Shown: positions 26,601 to 33,253 of the stretch, one piece after another
Layout of the letters: every line of letters begins with the position of its first letter
Numbering within the stretch: the stretch's first letter is position 1
From: Cololabis saira
Lineage: Eukaryota; Chordata; Actinopteri; Beloniformes; Belonidae
Reading direction: 5' to 3'
Assembly (NCBI RefSeq): GCF_033807715.1
Contig: NC_084599.1
Coordinates: 14,420,625-14,484,624, forward strand
DNA length: 64,000 nt
Notes under the pieces: model-generated
Databases searched by the model: none
Told to the model about the DNA's origin: nothing
Seen by the model: only the letters and a program-made list of their open reading frames with translations
Made by a program: the position numbers and the translations under genes

Positions 26601-27830
26601 TAATTATATATATTTTTTACTTTTTTACCCCCTTCCCTGCATGTGTGTTACAGTAAGTGTACTGCTGCTAACATGTGAGTTTAGTAGTTTTTTATACACT
26701 GCAAAAACTGAAAATCTTAACAAGAATATTTGTCTTATTTCTAGTTAAAATGTCTAATTTTTATTAAAAAAAAAATCTCATTACATTTAAGACAAGACTC
26801 AAAAACAACCCTTTTCACCTGTTTCAAGTAGATTTTCACTTAAAATAAGTAGAAAAATCTGCCAGTGGAACAAGATTGTTTTGCTTGTAATGAGAAGATA
26901 AATCTTGTCCCACTGGCAGATTTTTCTACTTATTTCAAGTGAAAATTTACTTGAAACAGGTGAAAATTGTCAAATAACAAGTTATTTTTTTGGTGATGAC
27001 TCTTGTTTTAAGTGTAATGAGATTTTTTGACTAAAAATAAGACATTTTAACTAGAAATAAGACAAATATTCCTGGTAAGATTTTGAGTTTTTGCAGTGAG
27101 TGAGACTGCATTCTAAAAAGTTCCAGTTTTCTTGACCACACAGATAAGCTACATAAACTTCTGTGATGAGTATTTGCTGGACGTGTTGATTGATACTCTA
27201 GTTAAGTTCTGTGACTCGTAACCTTCCCATACCTTAGCTTCCACTGAATTGACGCCACTGGTCCCACATCAACTGAGAGCAGGACAGCTTGTACGAGTCG
27301 GAGGAAAAAGTGAAGCAGCAACAACACCTCGTCTTAAGGCTGATTTATAGTCCCGCGTTACACCAACGCAGAGCGTGCGCCGTAGGCTCTGCGTCGATCT
27401 AACGCAGACCCATAACTTGGGCTTTTTACCTGCTGTAGACCAGACAGTCCATGTGGTTGATCTCCTGGTCCGACCGGTGCCTCCTGTAGTCCTCCCACAG
27501 GTCCTTGATGGCGGTGACGGACAGGATGAAGGCCACGGGGGCCAGGGCCAGCTCGGGCTGGAAAGCGTTGACCGCCGGCACGAAGTTGAGCAGCGCGATG
27601 AACACGAAGTAGACGTTGGCGAAGCGGTGGAACTGCTCGAACAGGTTCTTGGGCAGGAAGGACAGCAGCGTGTACTTGGTGGTCTTGATCTGGTTGTCCG
27701 CATAGTGCCGGTTCGGGTTGTCCTCCCCCTTGCCGTGCTTGAGGAGGATATTTGCGTGCACGGTCCTGGTTTTGTTCTCCTTGGTCTTTCTCTTCCTCTG
27801 CCGTGCTGTGTCTGGAGCCTCCACCGCCAT
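339..27830 (-). CDS. atp10a: ATP10A-like class V P4-ATPase (phospholipid flippase), 5' thirteen coding exons; 3' part outside window
   Basis: Seen: thirteen exons on the minus strand join in phase into 899 codons, from the ATG at 27830 to the end of an exon at 339. The product has TM1 and TM2 (about residues 70-90 and 95-113), actuator motif DGETNL (185-190), TM3 (about 293-312), TM4 with the P4-ATPase PISL motif (358-361), the phosphorylation loop [10 protein letters not shown] (Asp411), nucleotide-binding KGAD (745-748) and TGDKQET (868-874). Known: class V P4-ATPases move lipids from the outer to the inner leaflet with a CDC50 subunit; mammalian ATP10A is reported to act on phosphatidylcholine at the plasma membrane. 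The match is ATP10A rather than ATP10B or ATP10D mainly because of the Ser/Arg-rich insert around residues 470-511. Family members are about 1,400-1,500 residues long, so roughly 40% is missing to the left. No internal stop or frameshift was seen; the gene looks functional. Confidence 0.93.
665..791 (-). CDS. atp10a: atp10a coding exon 12
   Basis: Residues 796-837 plus one base. The acceptor is GTGTAAG and the donor TTGG|GTAATA. It encodes [18 protein letters not shown] followed by [18 protein letters not shown], the helical region before the hinge. Confidence 0.94.
1190..1293 (-). CDS. atp10a: atp10a coding exon 11
   Basis: Residues 761-795, ending in phase 0. The acceptor is CTTCTTAAG and the donor AAG|GTAAGC. 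It encodes a basic stretch ([10 protein letters not shown]) followed by [21 protein letters not shown], the conserved region after KGAD. Confidence 0.93.
1294..3559 (-). other. atp10a intron 10, unannotated part
   Basis: Downstream part of the 6,590-base intron 10. It holds a short purine-rich repeat (GACGGGGG-like, about 1,641-1,672). I saw no coding or mobile-element signature elsewhere in it. Confidence 0.6.
3560..5895 (+). mobile_element. DIRS-like retrotransposon remnant (gag-like, RT, RNase H, tyrosine recombinase)
   Basis: Seen in order on the plus strand, in several frames broken by stops: an acidic gag-like stretch (about 4,065-4,235); the RT start YSRYFFIPK (about 4,497-4,525); the RT active site YIDDWLVA (4,647 on) with [11 protein letters not shown] and FIGLTLDS; an RNase H-like stretch with [17 protein letters not shown] (about 5,130-5,190); and a recombinase segment with LRPNP, VVDSCF and LRAHPTRG (5,634-5,657). 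Tyrosine recombinase plus RT plus RNase H is diagnostic of DIRS elements. Only about 100 bases separate YSRYFF from YIDD, so most of the RT palm is deleted. The element lies in intron 10, antisense to atp10a. Ends were not determined. Confidence 0.85.
5896..7165 (-). other. atp10a intron 10, unannotated part
   Basis: AT-rich intron sequence between the DIRS remnant and the hAT MITE. No coding signal or repeat boundary was recognised. Confidence 0.55.
7174..7808. mobile_element. hAT-type MITE with 8-bp target duplication (intron 10)
   Basis: The ends are TAGGGCTGGGCGATAT and ATATCGCCCAGCCCTA in inverted orientation. The flanks carry a perfect 8-bp duplication GACCAGAG (7166-7173 and 7809-7816), as expected of hAT transposition. 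The 635-bp interior is AT-rich with ATCGATA-type repeats and a long A run (7,695-7,717), and has no transposase. Confidence 0.93.
7884..8436 (-). CDS. atp10a: atp10a coding exon 10 (nucleotide-binding domain core)
   Basis: The largest exon, residues 577-760 plus one base. The acceptor is CCACCAG and the donor ACAG|GTAGAA. It encodes [16 protein letters not shown], a Ser-rich variable stretch, then the conserved [32 protein letters not shown] and [11 protein letters not shown], where KGAD (745-748) contacts ATP in P-type ATPases. Confidence 0.96.
8554..8960. mobile_element. hAT-type MITE with 8-bp target duplication (intron 9)
   Basis: The inverted ends are TAGGGCTGTTCGATTAATCG and CGAACAGCCCTA, flanked by a perfect duplication GTCCCTAT (8546-8553 and 8961-8968). 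It is 407 bp, AT-rich, with a T run at 8,650-8,674 and no coding capacity. Related to, but distinct from, the element at 7174. Confidence 0.93.
9531..9973 (+). repeat. Unclassified interspersed repeat, intron 9
   Basis: GC-richer block with sharp edges in AT-rich intron, ending with GGGCCTTCGCACTGTAAGTG and CTCGGGCCCTAA. Text of this kind recurs in many fish genomes (recognised from memory, not checked). No inverted ends or target duplication were found, so the class is open. Confidence 0.45.
9974..10975 (-). other. atp10a intron 9, unannotated part
   Basis: No exon, mobile-element end or RNA gene was recognised here. Confidence 0.55.
10981..11360. mobile_element. Short TIR element with CAGGGTTT ends (intron 9)
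   Basis: It begins CAGGGTTT and ends AAACCCTG, flanked by AATAT on both sides (10976-10980 and 11361-11365). The interior is AT-rich with runs resembling AATACC and TTTAATACTTTTTAAAA and no coding capacity. The 5-bp duplication does not fit hAT (8) or Tc1 (TA), so the superfamily is left open. Confidence 0.6.
11736..11930 (-). CDS. atp10a: atp10a coding exon 9 (N domain)
   Basis: Exactly 65 codons, residues 512-576, starting EKDITPDP and including [13 protein letters not shown]. The acceptor is TCCCACAG, preceded by a run of 17 C on the coding strand; the donor is AAG|GTAAAA. Intron 8 is only 84 bases. Confidence 0.95.
11944..11960 (+). repeat. Run of 17 G in intron 8 of atp10a
   Basis: Uninterrupted G run on the plus strand, hence a 17-C tract on the coding strand about 13 bases before the exon 9 start. 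It forms the polypyrimidine tract of an 84-base intron. Confidence 0.95.
12015..12232 (-). CDS. atp10a: atp10a coding exon 8 (acidic, Ser/Arg-rich linker in N domain)
   Basis: Residues 439-511, ending in phase 0. The acceptor is CTCTAG. The donor is ATG|GTCGGT, which has C at +3 and is weaker than the others; a GTACCT four bases further on would break the frame with exon 9. It encodes an acidic stretch (DSEEEEC) followed by a Ser/Arg/Lys-rich stretch with [17 protein letters not shown], the part that best identifies ATP10A and a plausible phospho-regulated loop (inference). Confidence 0.92.
12240..12263. repeat. (CA)n microsatellite, intron 7
   Basis: Twelve CA units on the plus strand, starting eight bases from exon 8 of atp10a. 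Confidence 0.95.
12347..12599 (-). CDS. atp10a: atp10a coding exon 7 (TM4 PISL, catalytic DKTGT)
   Basis: Residues 355-438 plus one base. The acceptor is CTCTTAG and the donor AACG|GTGAGA. It carries [15 protein letters not shown] (355-369; PISL replaces the PEGL of ion pumps, as in lipid flippases) and [13 protein letters not shown] (409-421), where Asp411 should form the aspartyl phosphate. Confidence 0.96.
12600..14323 (-). other. atp10a intron 6
   Basis: 1,724-base AT-rich intron with A/T homopolymer tracts (for example 12,985-13,001). No mobile element or additional exon was recognised. Confidence 0.6.
14324..14454 (-). CDS. atp10a: atp10a coding exon 6 (TM3-TM4 loop, start of TM4)
   Basis: Residues 311-354, ending in phase 0. 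The acceptor is TTTTCCAG and the donor CAG|GTACAA. It contains the short exoplasmic loop and the hydrophobic run [16 protein letters not shown] that begins TM4. Confidence 0.95.
14648..14779 (-). CDS. atp10a: atp10a coding exon 5 (TM3)
   Basis: Residues 267-310 plus one base. The acceptor is CTCTGCAG and the donor CTCG|GTATGT. It encodes [20 protein letters not shown] and the hydrophobic TM3 (about 293-312). It is separated from exon 4 by an 82-base intron. Confidence 0.95.
14862..14968 (-). CDS. atp10a: atp10a coding exon 4 (actuator domain)
   Basis: Residues 231-266 plus one base. The acceptor is CCCAACAG and the donor GCAG|GTCAGC. It encodes [16 protein letters not shown] (241-256) and VGIVIYAG, conserved in P4-ATPases. 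The stretch IHRCSRRDA (232-240) is more basic than the equivalent in mammalian ATP10A. Confidence 0.95.
15696..16076. mobile_element. hAT-type MITE (intron 3)
   Basis: The ends are TAGGGCTGGGCGATTTTGG and CGCACAGCCCTA. The flanks are GTTGCCCT (15688-15695) and GTTGCCCC (16077-16084), an 8-bp duplication with one mismatch, indicating an older insertion. The 381-bp interior is AT-rich with CGATTTTC repeats. It is a third member of the family at 7174 and 8554. Confidence 0.88.
16085..19400 (-). other. atp10a intron 3, unannotated part
   Basis: No coding exon was recognised. The last 80 bases or so (19,333-19,405) read like the end of a CGATTA-rich hAT MITE, truncated on its left side. Confidence 0.5.
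19414..20302 (+). mobile_element. hAT-like transposon remnant with zinc-finger start of a transposase (intron 3)
   Basis: The flanks share GCTGCAGCC (19407-19415 and 20302-20310), a possible 6-9 bp target duplication overlapping the ends. The ends CCTGGGTTTCCGTTA and TAGCGGAACCGCTGG are imperfect inverted repeats. Inside, on the plus strand, an acidic/basic stretch (19,686-19,812) is followed after a one-base frame change by [13 protein letters not shown] and EKIFCK (19,813-19,899), resembling the TTF/BED-type zinc-finger start of hAT-derived transposases. The catalytic part is absent. The superfamily rests on the motif and flank length only. Confidence 0.6.
20311..20759 (-). other. atp10a intron 3, part next to exon 3
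   Basis: No repeat or coding signature was recognised apart from the exon 3 donor side. Confidence 0.5.
20760..20845 (-). CDS. atp10a: atp10a coding exon 3 (actuator domain)
   Basis: An 86-base exon, residues 203-230 plus two bases. The acceptor is TTTTGCAG and the donor AT|GTGAGT. It encodes the P4-ATPase signature [13 protein letters not shown]. The reading frame carries correctly from exon 2 (phase 0) into exon 4 (one base completes the Ile codon). Confidence 0.92.
20990..21480 (-). mobile_element. Tc1-like transposase fragment (intron 2)
   Basis: Minus-strand translation in several frames gives [25 protein letters not shown] text (about 21,370-21,435), matching the second catalytic Asp region of Tc1 transposases, then a DVLEKTLL stretch (about 21,150-21,175) and [10 protein letters not shown] (about 21,012-21,042) near the C-terminus. 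Frames are broken and no terminal repeats were found. It lies sense to atp10a within intron 2. Confidence 0.7.
21793..22168. mobile_element. PIF/Harbinger-type MITE (intron 2)
   Basis: The inverted ends AGCCCCTTTCACACAG and CTGTGTGTGAAAGGGGCT are flanked by TTA on both sides (21790-21792 and 22169-22171), the 3-bp duplication typical of PIF/Harbinger. The 376-bp interior is GC-rich with several GTGTGAA sub-repeats, and has no coding capacity. Confidence 0.85.
22172..23872 (-). other. atp10a intron 2, part next to exon 2
   Basis: A small open stretch at 22,412-22,702 (plus) has no recognised homology. At 22,987-23,025 the text CATTTAGCAGACGCTTTTAT and onward is a motif I recall as frequent in fish genomes, probably a repeat fragment. 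Nothing else was recognised. Confidence 0.45.
23873..24077 (-). CDS. atp10a: atp10a coding exon 2 (actuator domain, DGET)
   Basis: Residues 134-202, ending in phase 0. The acceptor is TTTTTTCAG and the donor CTG|GTGAGA. It encodes the start of the cytosolic actuator domain, including [12 protein letters not shown] and DGETNL (185-190); in P-type ATPases the DGET loop drives dephosphorylation of the aspartyl phosphate. Confidence 0.95.
24246..24580 (+). mobile_element. tRNA-derived SINE (intron 1)
   Basis: The 5' end (24,246-24,325) reads like a tRNA: an A-box-like GTAGCTCAGGTGGTAGAGCG and a B-box GGTTCGAATCC. It runs directly into a unique body with CTTGGGCAAGACACCTTACC and ends near an ATTATTATT tail at 24,566. 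The body attached to the tRNA-like head marks it as a SINE rather than a tRNA gene. No target duplication was found. Confidence 0.8.
24826..25105 (-). mobile_element. tRNA-derived SINE with 16-bp target duplication (intron 1)
   Basis: Read on the minus strand it begins GGGGGCACGGTGGCGCAGC, contains a B-box GGTTCGGGTTCC and ends in a poly-A tract (poly-T at 24,826-24,846). It is flanked by a perfect 16-bp duplication TTAAAAACACAATCTA (24810-24825 and 25106-25121), the footprint of LINE-driven insertion. It is sense to atp10a. It contains a short internal palindrome around AACCTGAGGTTTAGGAGG. Confidence 0.93.
25122..26696 (-). other. atp10a intron 1, unannotated part
   Basis: AT-rich intron sequence; no exon or mobile-element boundary was recognised. 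Confidence 0.55.
26697..27098. mobile_element. Long palindromic foldback element (intron 1)
   Basis: The left arm starts CACTGCAAAAACTGAAAATC and the right arm ends with its near-perfect reverse complement (GAGTTTTTGCAGTG). The arms run almost to the centre at about 26,885, so the whole 400-bp unit can fold into one hairpin. This is the form of short palindromic fish DNA elements. No clear target duplication or coding capacity was seen. Confidence 0.85.
27331..27418. mobile_element. Truncated CpG-rich TIR repeat next to exon 1 donor
   Basis: It starts AAGGCTGATTTATAGTCCCG and contains GCCGTAGGCTCTGCGTCGAT and AACGCAGACCCATAA, the same family as copies at 29574 and 54828. It ends about 11 bases from the exon 1 splice donor (27429), inside intron 1. 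The right terminal repeat is missing. Confidence 0.75.
27430..27830 (-). CDS. atp10a: atp10a coding exon 1 (start, N-tail, TM1-TM2)
   Basis: Residues 1-133 plus two bases of codon 134. The ATG at 27830 has G at -3 and G at +4 and is the only sensible start before the conserved block. A basic N-terminal tail (about residues 9-25) precedes the conserved [20 protein letters not shown] segment (44-63), TM1 and TM2. The donor is AG|GTAAAA. The exon is very CpG-rich, unlike the other exons, and sits in the promoter CpG region. Confidence 0.95.
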
Positions 27831-28330
27831 AACTCCGCTGCAAACTTTCCTAACTAAACACCACCCAAAGTGCTGCTTGTGTTATCATACTTTTATCGGT
27901 TTTCCTCGCTCGGTTTACTTTCACTCACACAAACTTTGCATCCATGTCGGCTCCTCTTTTCTCGAGTAAGAGGAAAAGTTTTGCATGTTTGGCTTGTTTT
28001 TTTTTTTTCTTCCCCCCTCTCGTACTGCTGGGAAGGATGCTGAGACGCGGGGAGGAATATAACGTGGCCTTCCCGCCGCTGGGCGCTCGATCGATGAGCA
28101 GTAGGGATGGGTCAAACGCGTAGCGCTGCGCTGACGCTGCGCTGCGCTGATGAGTTGGAGATCGGCGGATGCGCGCAGGCGGCGCACAAACGGACGCTCG
28201 TCAACGAGCCAGGGGTCGCACTCCTGTGGAAACCTGACCCGGGGGCCCCTCCTCGATCCTCCCCGGTCCTCCCAGATTCTCCCAGATCCTCCTCCAGCAC
28301 AACCAGGGTTTTTTTTCTCCCCAAGTGCCA
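27831..28330 (-). promoter_or_regulatory. CpG-rich 5' flank of atp10a (probable promoter and 5' UTR)
   Basis: The sequence from exon 1 to about 28,330 is visibly richer in CpG and GC than anything nearby, and it directly precedes the start codon on the minus strand. This is the usual setting of a vertebrate CpG-island promoter. No TATA box or defined transcription start could be picked out. A short GCGCTGA-type repetition occurs at about 28,120-28,155. The coding function of small reading frames here is not supported. Confidence 0.55.
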
Positions 28331-28536
28331 CGCGGTATTATTCAGTTTACACTAGGCCAGAGGAGGAGGCCAGTTTTTACTCTAAATGAATGAGCCGTTT
28401 CACTTAAAAAAAGATATGTATCAGCGCTGGATGTCAATAACATTCAGTGTCTGATGTGGAATAGTGCAAAAATCAACCATTTAACCTAATTTGTAAAATA
28501 AAATAAATGCATTGATAATATTCTAATTTCTGTCTT

Positions 28537-28538
<2 letters not shown>

Positions 28539-28628
<90 letters not shown>

Positions 28629-28736
28629 CATACATACATACATACATACATACATACATACATACATACATACATACACACATACATCCTTTCATTCAAA
28701 CAAATTGGGAAGTGTGTCCTAACTTTTGGTCTGCAC

Positions 28737-28801
<65 letters not shown>
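28539..28801. repeat. (TA)n / (TACA)n microsatellite block around half a mariner-like MITE
   Basis: (TA)n at 28,539-28,624 is followed by (CATA)n to 28,687, then 50 bases (28,686-28,736) matching the right half of the short element at 33,254, then (TA)n again to 28,801. Open frames seen here are artefacts of the simple repeats. Confidence 0.9.
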
Positions 28802-28805
<4 letters not shown>

Positions 28806-29128
28806 CTCAATATTTATTGCCATATCATATTACTAAGTAACATGGGTAAAAATCTCGGTTGTGCAGGCTCATCATTGCAGTGAAAAAGATAGAGAGACAA
28901 AAAACAAAGTGCATAGTGCATGAATAATCTACATAAAACAGTATGGAAAAAAGATAGAAAAATAATAAATAGTCTTGGGCCTATGTGTATAATATAACAA
29001 TCTCTATTAGCAAGACACATATATATAATGTGTGTGTGTATTTTTTCTTGGCACAAAAATCTTGAGAATGCCATAGTGTAAACATTGAAAGCACACTGTT
29101 TCTCCTGCATGAAAATGCAGGAGTTTAA

Positions 29129-30343
29129 GGCCCTGTCCCTCCCCTGTTCCCTCCCCCTACCCCTAGTTTTCATCCGTTCGACTCTACCCCTAAATTTTGC
29201 GCGTTCCCGTGAGGGTAGTGGTGTCCCAATTCCTCTTTCCACCTAGGGGTAGTGAAGAAAACTAGTGTAGTGGCTATGAATCTGTCCCATGGAGCGAGTG
29301 TTTTCCGATGCACACTAGCTGATCTAGGGACAGAAACATTTCCCAGAATGCTTTTCGTCGTCATTTGCGGACTGAATCAAAAAAACAAACATGGCGGACA
29401 TTTATTATTTTTTAGTGAATAAAATCAATATTTTGAGTTAGTTTCTGCATAAAAATGCGTTTTGATTACATTTCTAGCGAGAAATATATATTTTACTTTC
29501 ATAATATTCACTCAGTGTATCTCAATGTACATAATCACTTGTTTGCCCGTTTGCCGAAGATCACGCCAGAATAAAGGCTGATTTATGGTTCTGCGTTACA
29601 CCAACGCAGTTGCCACGTAACATCAACGCAGAGCCTACGGCGTAGGTTACGTAACCTACGCCGTAGGCTCTGCGTCGATGTTACGTGGCAACGCGTGCCG
29701 TACGCCGTACCCTACGCCGTAGGCTCTGCGTCGATGTTACGCGGACCCATAAATCAGCACCCGAGCCGGCAGGCAGAAATCTCGAAATTTTCAGAGCAAA
29801 TTTCTTAACAGGCGTAGCTACAGCTGTTAGATTTCATCTATTAAACCAACATTTATCTTCCTAAATGATTTATTTCAGCCAGCGGTAATTCTCCACAGAG
29901 CAGCAGGTTTCTCCCCCGGGACGATGGCGCAGGTTGAGCTGGCGATCACGTCTGTACGTGAGCTGCTGCTGCTCCGAGCCGGCGGCTCTTATCATCTCCG
30001 AAAACATCGGGTAAAATTTCTTAACAGGCGTTATTTGGATAAACTGAGCCCAGGTTGAGGATCTTAACGGTTACTTTTACGCCTGAAAAAATATTAAAAC
30101 TTAATAAAGCGGCATATTAACAGCGCTACAGCTGAGATTAAAACAGCTTTTAGCTCTCAGCTTCCTGATTTTAGTGGTGGTGCTGAAAGTAGGAGTAGGG
30201 GGAGTATTGGGACAGGCCCCTGGGAAGATTTCAAGTGCCCTAAAATCTGTCCCTTCTTTTTTAGGGGTAGTGGTAGTGAGGAAGGGCTAGTGGTAGAAAG
30301 TAGGGTTAGTGAAAGGTATTAGGGGGAGTATTGGGATTGGGCC
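29129..30343. mobile_element. PIF/Harbinger-like TIR element with nested TIR element
   Basis: The ends GGCCCTGTCCCTCCCC and GGGATTGGGCC are imperfect inverted repeats, both followed inward by runs reading CCCCCTA on one strand. They are flanked by TAA (29126-29128 and 30344-30346). No transposase was recognised. A second element lies inside at 29574-29757. Confidence 0.65.
29574..29757. mobile_element. CpG-rich TIR element with 84-bp internal palindrome
   Basis: The inverted ends are AAGGCTGATTTATGGTTCTG and CCCATAAATCAGC. The interior repeats CCTACGCCGTAGGCTCTGCG twice and contains a near-perfect 84-bp palindrome (29609-29692, centre 29650/29651). It is nested in the element at 29129. Confidence 0.8.
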
Positions 30344-31028
30344 TAAGTCTATTAACTCTCACTGATGTGTTAAATTCTCATAACGTCTTGCTTATTGTGT
30401 TGAATTACATTTTTTATTTTGAAATCAATCTTGATATGAAATACTTTTAAATTCTACACCAACAAAGGATTTTAAGTGTTATGATGTGAAATCTAAAAAG
30501 ACTGGATACAACATACAAGATTCCCCATAGAAATATGAGTAACCCACATAATAAAAACCTTTGAAGGAAGTGAGAATTTCCTTATTGCCAGTAATAAAAT
30601 GTTTGCATAGGTTTAATCTCCATGATACCAGTTATCTAAATGTTGTACAGCATGTTCACTACCTCAGATACAGACACAAAAACACGTCTGATACAAAGTT
30701 GAAACGATGCCTTCCTGTCTCTCTAGATTTCTGCAGTTTTTCTGGACAATTATCAGCTATGAACCAGGAGAGAGTGAAAACAGTTTCCTAAACCAGAGGT
30801 CTGGTGTTGTTATGAACCACATACAATGCTCAGTATAAATGAGAACACACCTTTTGGAAAGTAAGAATTTAATTAATATCTCAATAAACTATTTCTGACA
30901 TTTTGACAAAAGTGAGTTTTATTGAACATTTCTTTAGCTCATAACGTAAAAGTTGCAAAATATTCAGTTTTATTCACATTACTACATGCAAAAATAAATA
31001 TATACCACAGTCAAAACTACTACCGTAT

Positions 31029-31713
31029 TTTCCGCACTATAAGGCACACCTAAAAGCTTTCAATTTTTTCAAAGCTGACCATGCGCCTTATAATCCGGTG
31101 CGGCTTATATGTGGATCAATATTGAGCCGCAACAGGTCTCGCAACCATAGACATTTATACGTAGTTTGAGCGACGAAAAACAATAAAATATATTTATTGT
31201 AATACGTCAAGATCACAATAATCTTCCAATTTAGAACTAAAATATTAAGGACCTAACACAAGGGCCGCTCGGTGGCGCAGTGGGTTAAGCAGCGGCTCAT
31301 ATACTGAGGCTGCAGTCCTCCTCCTGCAGCGGTCGCAGGTTCGAATCCCGGCCTGCGCACCTTTGCTGTGTGTCATCCCCATTCTCTCTCTCTACCCCTT
31401 TCCAGTATGCATCTCCAATAAAGGGCCACTAGAGCCCAAAAAAAAAGAACTAACACAAATAAAATACACTACAATTAAATACTTAGTTTTTTTTTTTTGT
31501 AATTTACTTTCCCAAGCCACTCGGAGCCGCAGTATAAGGATGAAAGAGCAGCATGCGGCTCCGGAGCCGCGGGTTGCCGACCCCCTGGTCTAATGGATGC
31601 ATAACGTAACCCCAGCCTCTACTGTAGCGCCTTATAATGCGGTGCGCCTTATATATGGAAAAAGTTTTAAAATGCGTCATTCATTGAAGGTGCGCCTTAT
31701 AGTGTGGAAAATA
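31029..31713. mobile_element. TIR element with CCGTATTTTCC ends, nested in the Tc1/mariner element
   Basis: The ends CCGTATTTTCCGCACTATAA and TTATAGTGTGGAAAATACGG are inverted repeats, flanked on both sides by TACTA. Internal GCGCCTTATA motifs repeat the ends. No transposase was seen. A SINE lies within it. Confidence 0.82.
31262..31449 (+). mobile_element. tRNA-derived SINE nested in a TIR element
   Basis: It starts GGGCCGCTCGGTGGCGCAGT, has a B-box GGTTCGAATCC and ends in an A-rich tail. It is flanked by a 9-bp duplication CTAACACAA (31253-31261 and 31450-31458). Confidence 0.88.
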
Positions 31714-33253
31714 CGGTACTAGTATTTTGCATGACACCCATGATTATTAAGGACAGCGCCAAGTCTTCTTGGCATGAAATGTACAATTTGACAACATCTT
31801 GCCACATCTCTCTTTTTGTATCATTGAGGAACAAACTCTTTTATAGCTAAAAGGATGGATGGACATTGATGTTCAACTTGTCTCTTCAGAGTTCACCATA
31901 GTTGTGCAATTGGATGCAGATAAGGACACATACACACATCGAAACAGTTTCTTCCTGCACTTTCTCAGAAATTCAACAGTGGCATCACATGTATGTCTTG
32001 GATTGTTTGGCTTTTTATTTCTTTAGCTAACTGTAAACTTGTTTGGTGATTTTTCTTCAACTTTTTTCATCAGAAGACGCTCCTGTCGAGGTGTAAACGT
32101 CTGCAGATGAGCTGAATGTCTCAGTGACATGGTTGCAGTTCCATCTTTGATTAAGCTTTTGGATCACCTTTGCTGCCAAAATTTTGACAAATAAGTAAAG
32201 TTTTGCTGATATTCCTGTAGCCTTCACCTTACACCTTATTTGCAGTCTTAAGTGTTGTGACATTTCTCTTCCATGTTGTGATTTTATATACTTTTTTGTA
32301 TATACAAATGAACAAATCGATTTGCAATCAATAACCCTTATTTGTGGGAGTATTTTGTAAGATCCCATAGTAAATGTTGATTTTGAAAGGAAAATAAAGG
32401 TCTTCGGACAAATTTGTTAAGGTGTATTCATTTATGCTGATCGCTGTACGTAATAATTACTGTAACTAGAACATTAGATTTGTAATTTTCAGCATGTTGA
32501 TGCATTTCTTGTTTTCTGTGTGTTGCGTACTGCATCTGTAGCATACCAGTTCTAAAGATAAGTGCTTAGCTTACATGCAGTATTTATGATAAAAATGTCA
32601 TTTAGTGATAACTTAACTTTGTCTGACTTTTATGGTGGCTGGCAAACAATGCAGTGACACATAAAAAACTAGTACAGTTAAGTATGAATCTGGCTTTTAA
32701 CCAAAGCTTTAATCGAGACATATCATGCCTTTATGTCTGTATTTGTTCAGTAGTGGACAGAATTCCTTCAGGAATTCATGTATTTTATTCCTAAATACTT
32801 TGGAGAGAAACAGGGTGATCTCCTTTATAATTTTTAAAGCATGTGCATGGGTTAAACTTCCAAGATAGCAGTTATCTGAATGTTGTACAGCATGTAACAG
32901 TGAGATAAAGGGCCTTGTGTTGTCTTTCTTTCCCTCTTTGAGTTGGTCTGGACAGTTTTTAGACGCAAACCACGAAAGAGTCAAGAGAATTAACCAAAGC
33001 CAGAGGTCTTTTTTGATATGTTGATAAGGAATCACATACATGAAAGGTAATGACAAAATGACTGTGACTACCGTGTGGAACAAACCATTCACACTTATCA
33101 GAGGGGTGATTTTTCCACCACTTTAACAATTATAATAGAAACATCTTTCAGTGACATAATATTTTTGACTGTTATGATGGCTGGCAAAGAATGTTGTAGT
33201 ATAGTAGCACCGACTGGTGCTGACCGTAAAATGTGAGTGTAACTAAACCGAGA

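Larger units (their letters stand above)
30822..32448 (-). mobile_element. Tc1/mariner-like transposon, interrupted
   Basis: The inverted ends TACAATGCTCAGTATAAATG and CATTTATGCTGATCGCTGTA lie at TA dinucleotides. The outer sequence resembles a common fish Tc1/mariner element; minus-strand pieces (for example 32,057-32,368) look like a decayed transposase N-terminus beginning MGSYKILPQ. It is split by the TIR element at 31029. No intact transposase remains. Confidence 0.75.

Noticed and set aside
27269..27857. Several long frames overlapping exon 1 in other frames and on the plus strand (up to 161 codons)
   Set aside because: Shadows caused by the GC-rich, CpG-rich exon 1; only the frame with TM1-TM2 and the P4-ATPase motifs is conserved.
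28107..28355. Short plus-strand frames upstream of atp10a, as a divergent gene
   Set aside because: Lie in the CpG-rich flank; low complexity, no domain, no downstream exons on the plus strand.
28473..28695. Open frames of Tyr/Ile and Met/Tyr/Val/Cys repeats
   Set aside because: Translations of (TA)n and (TACA)n microsatellites, no coding support.
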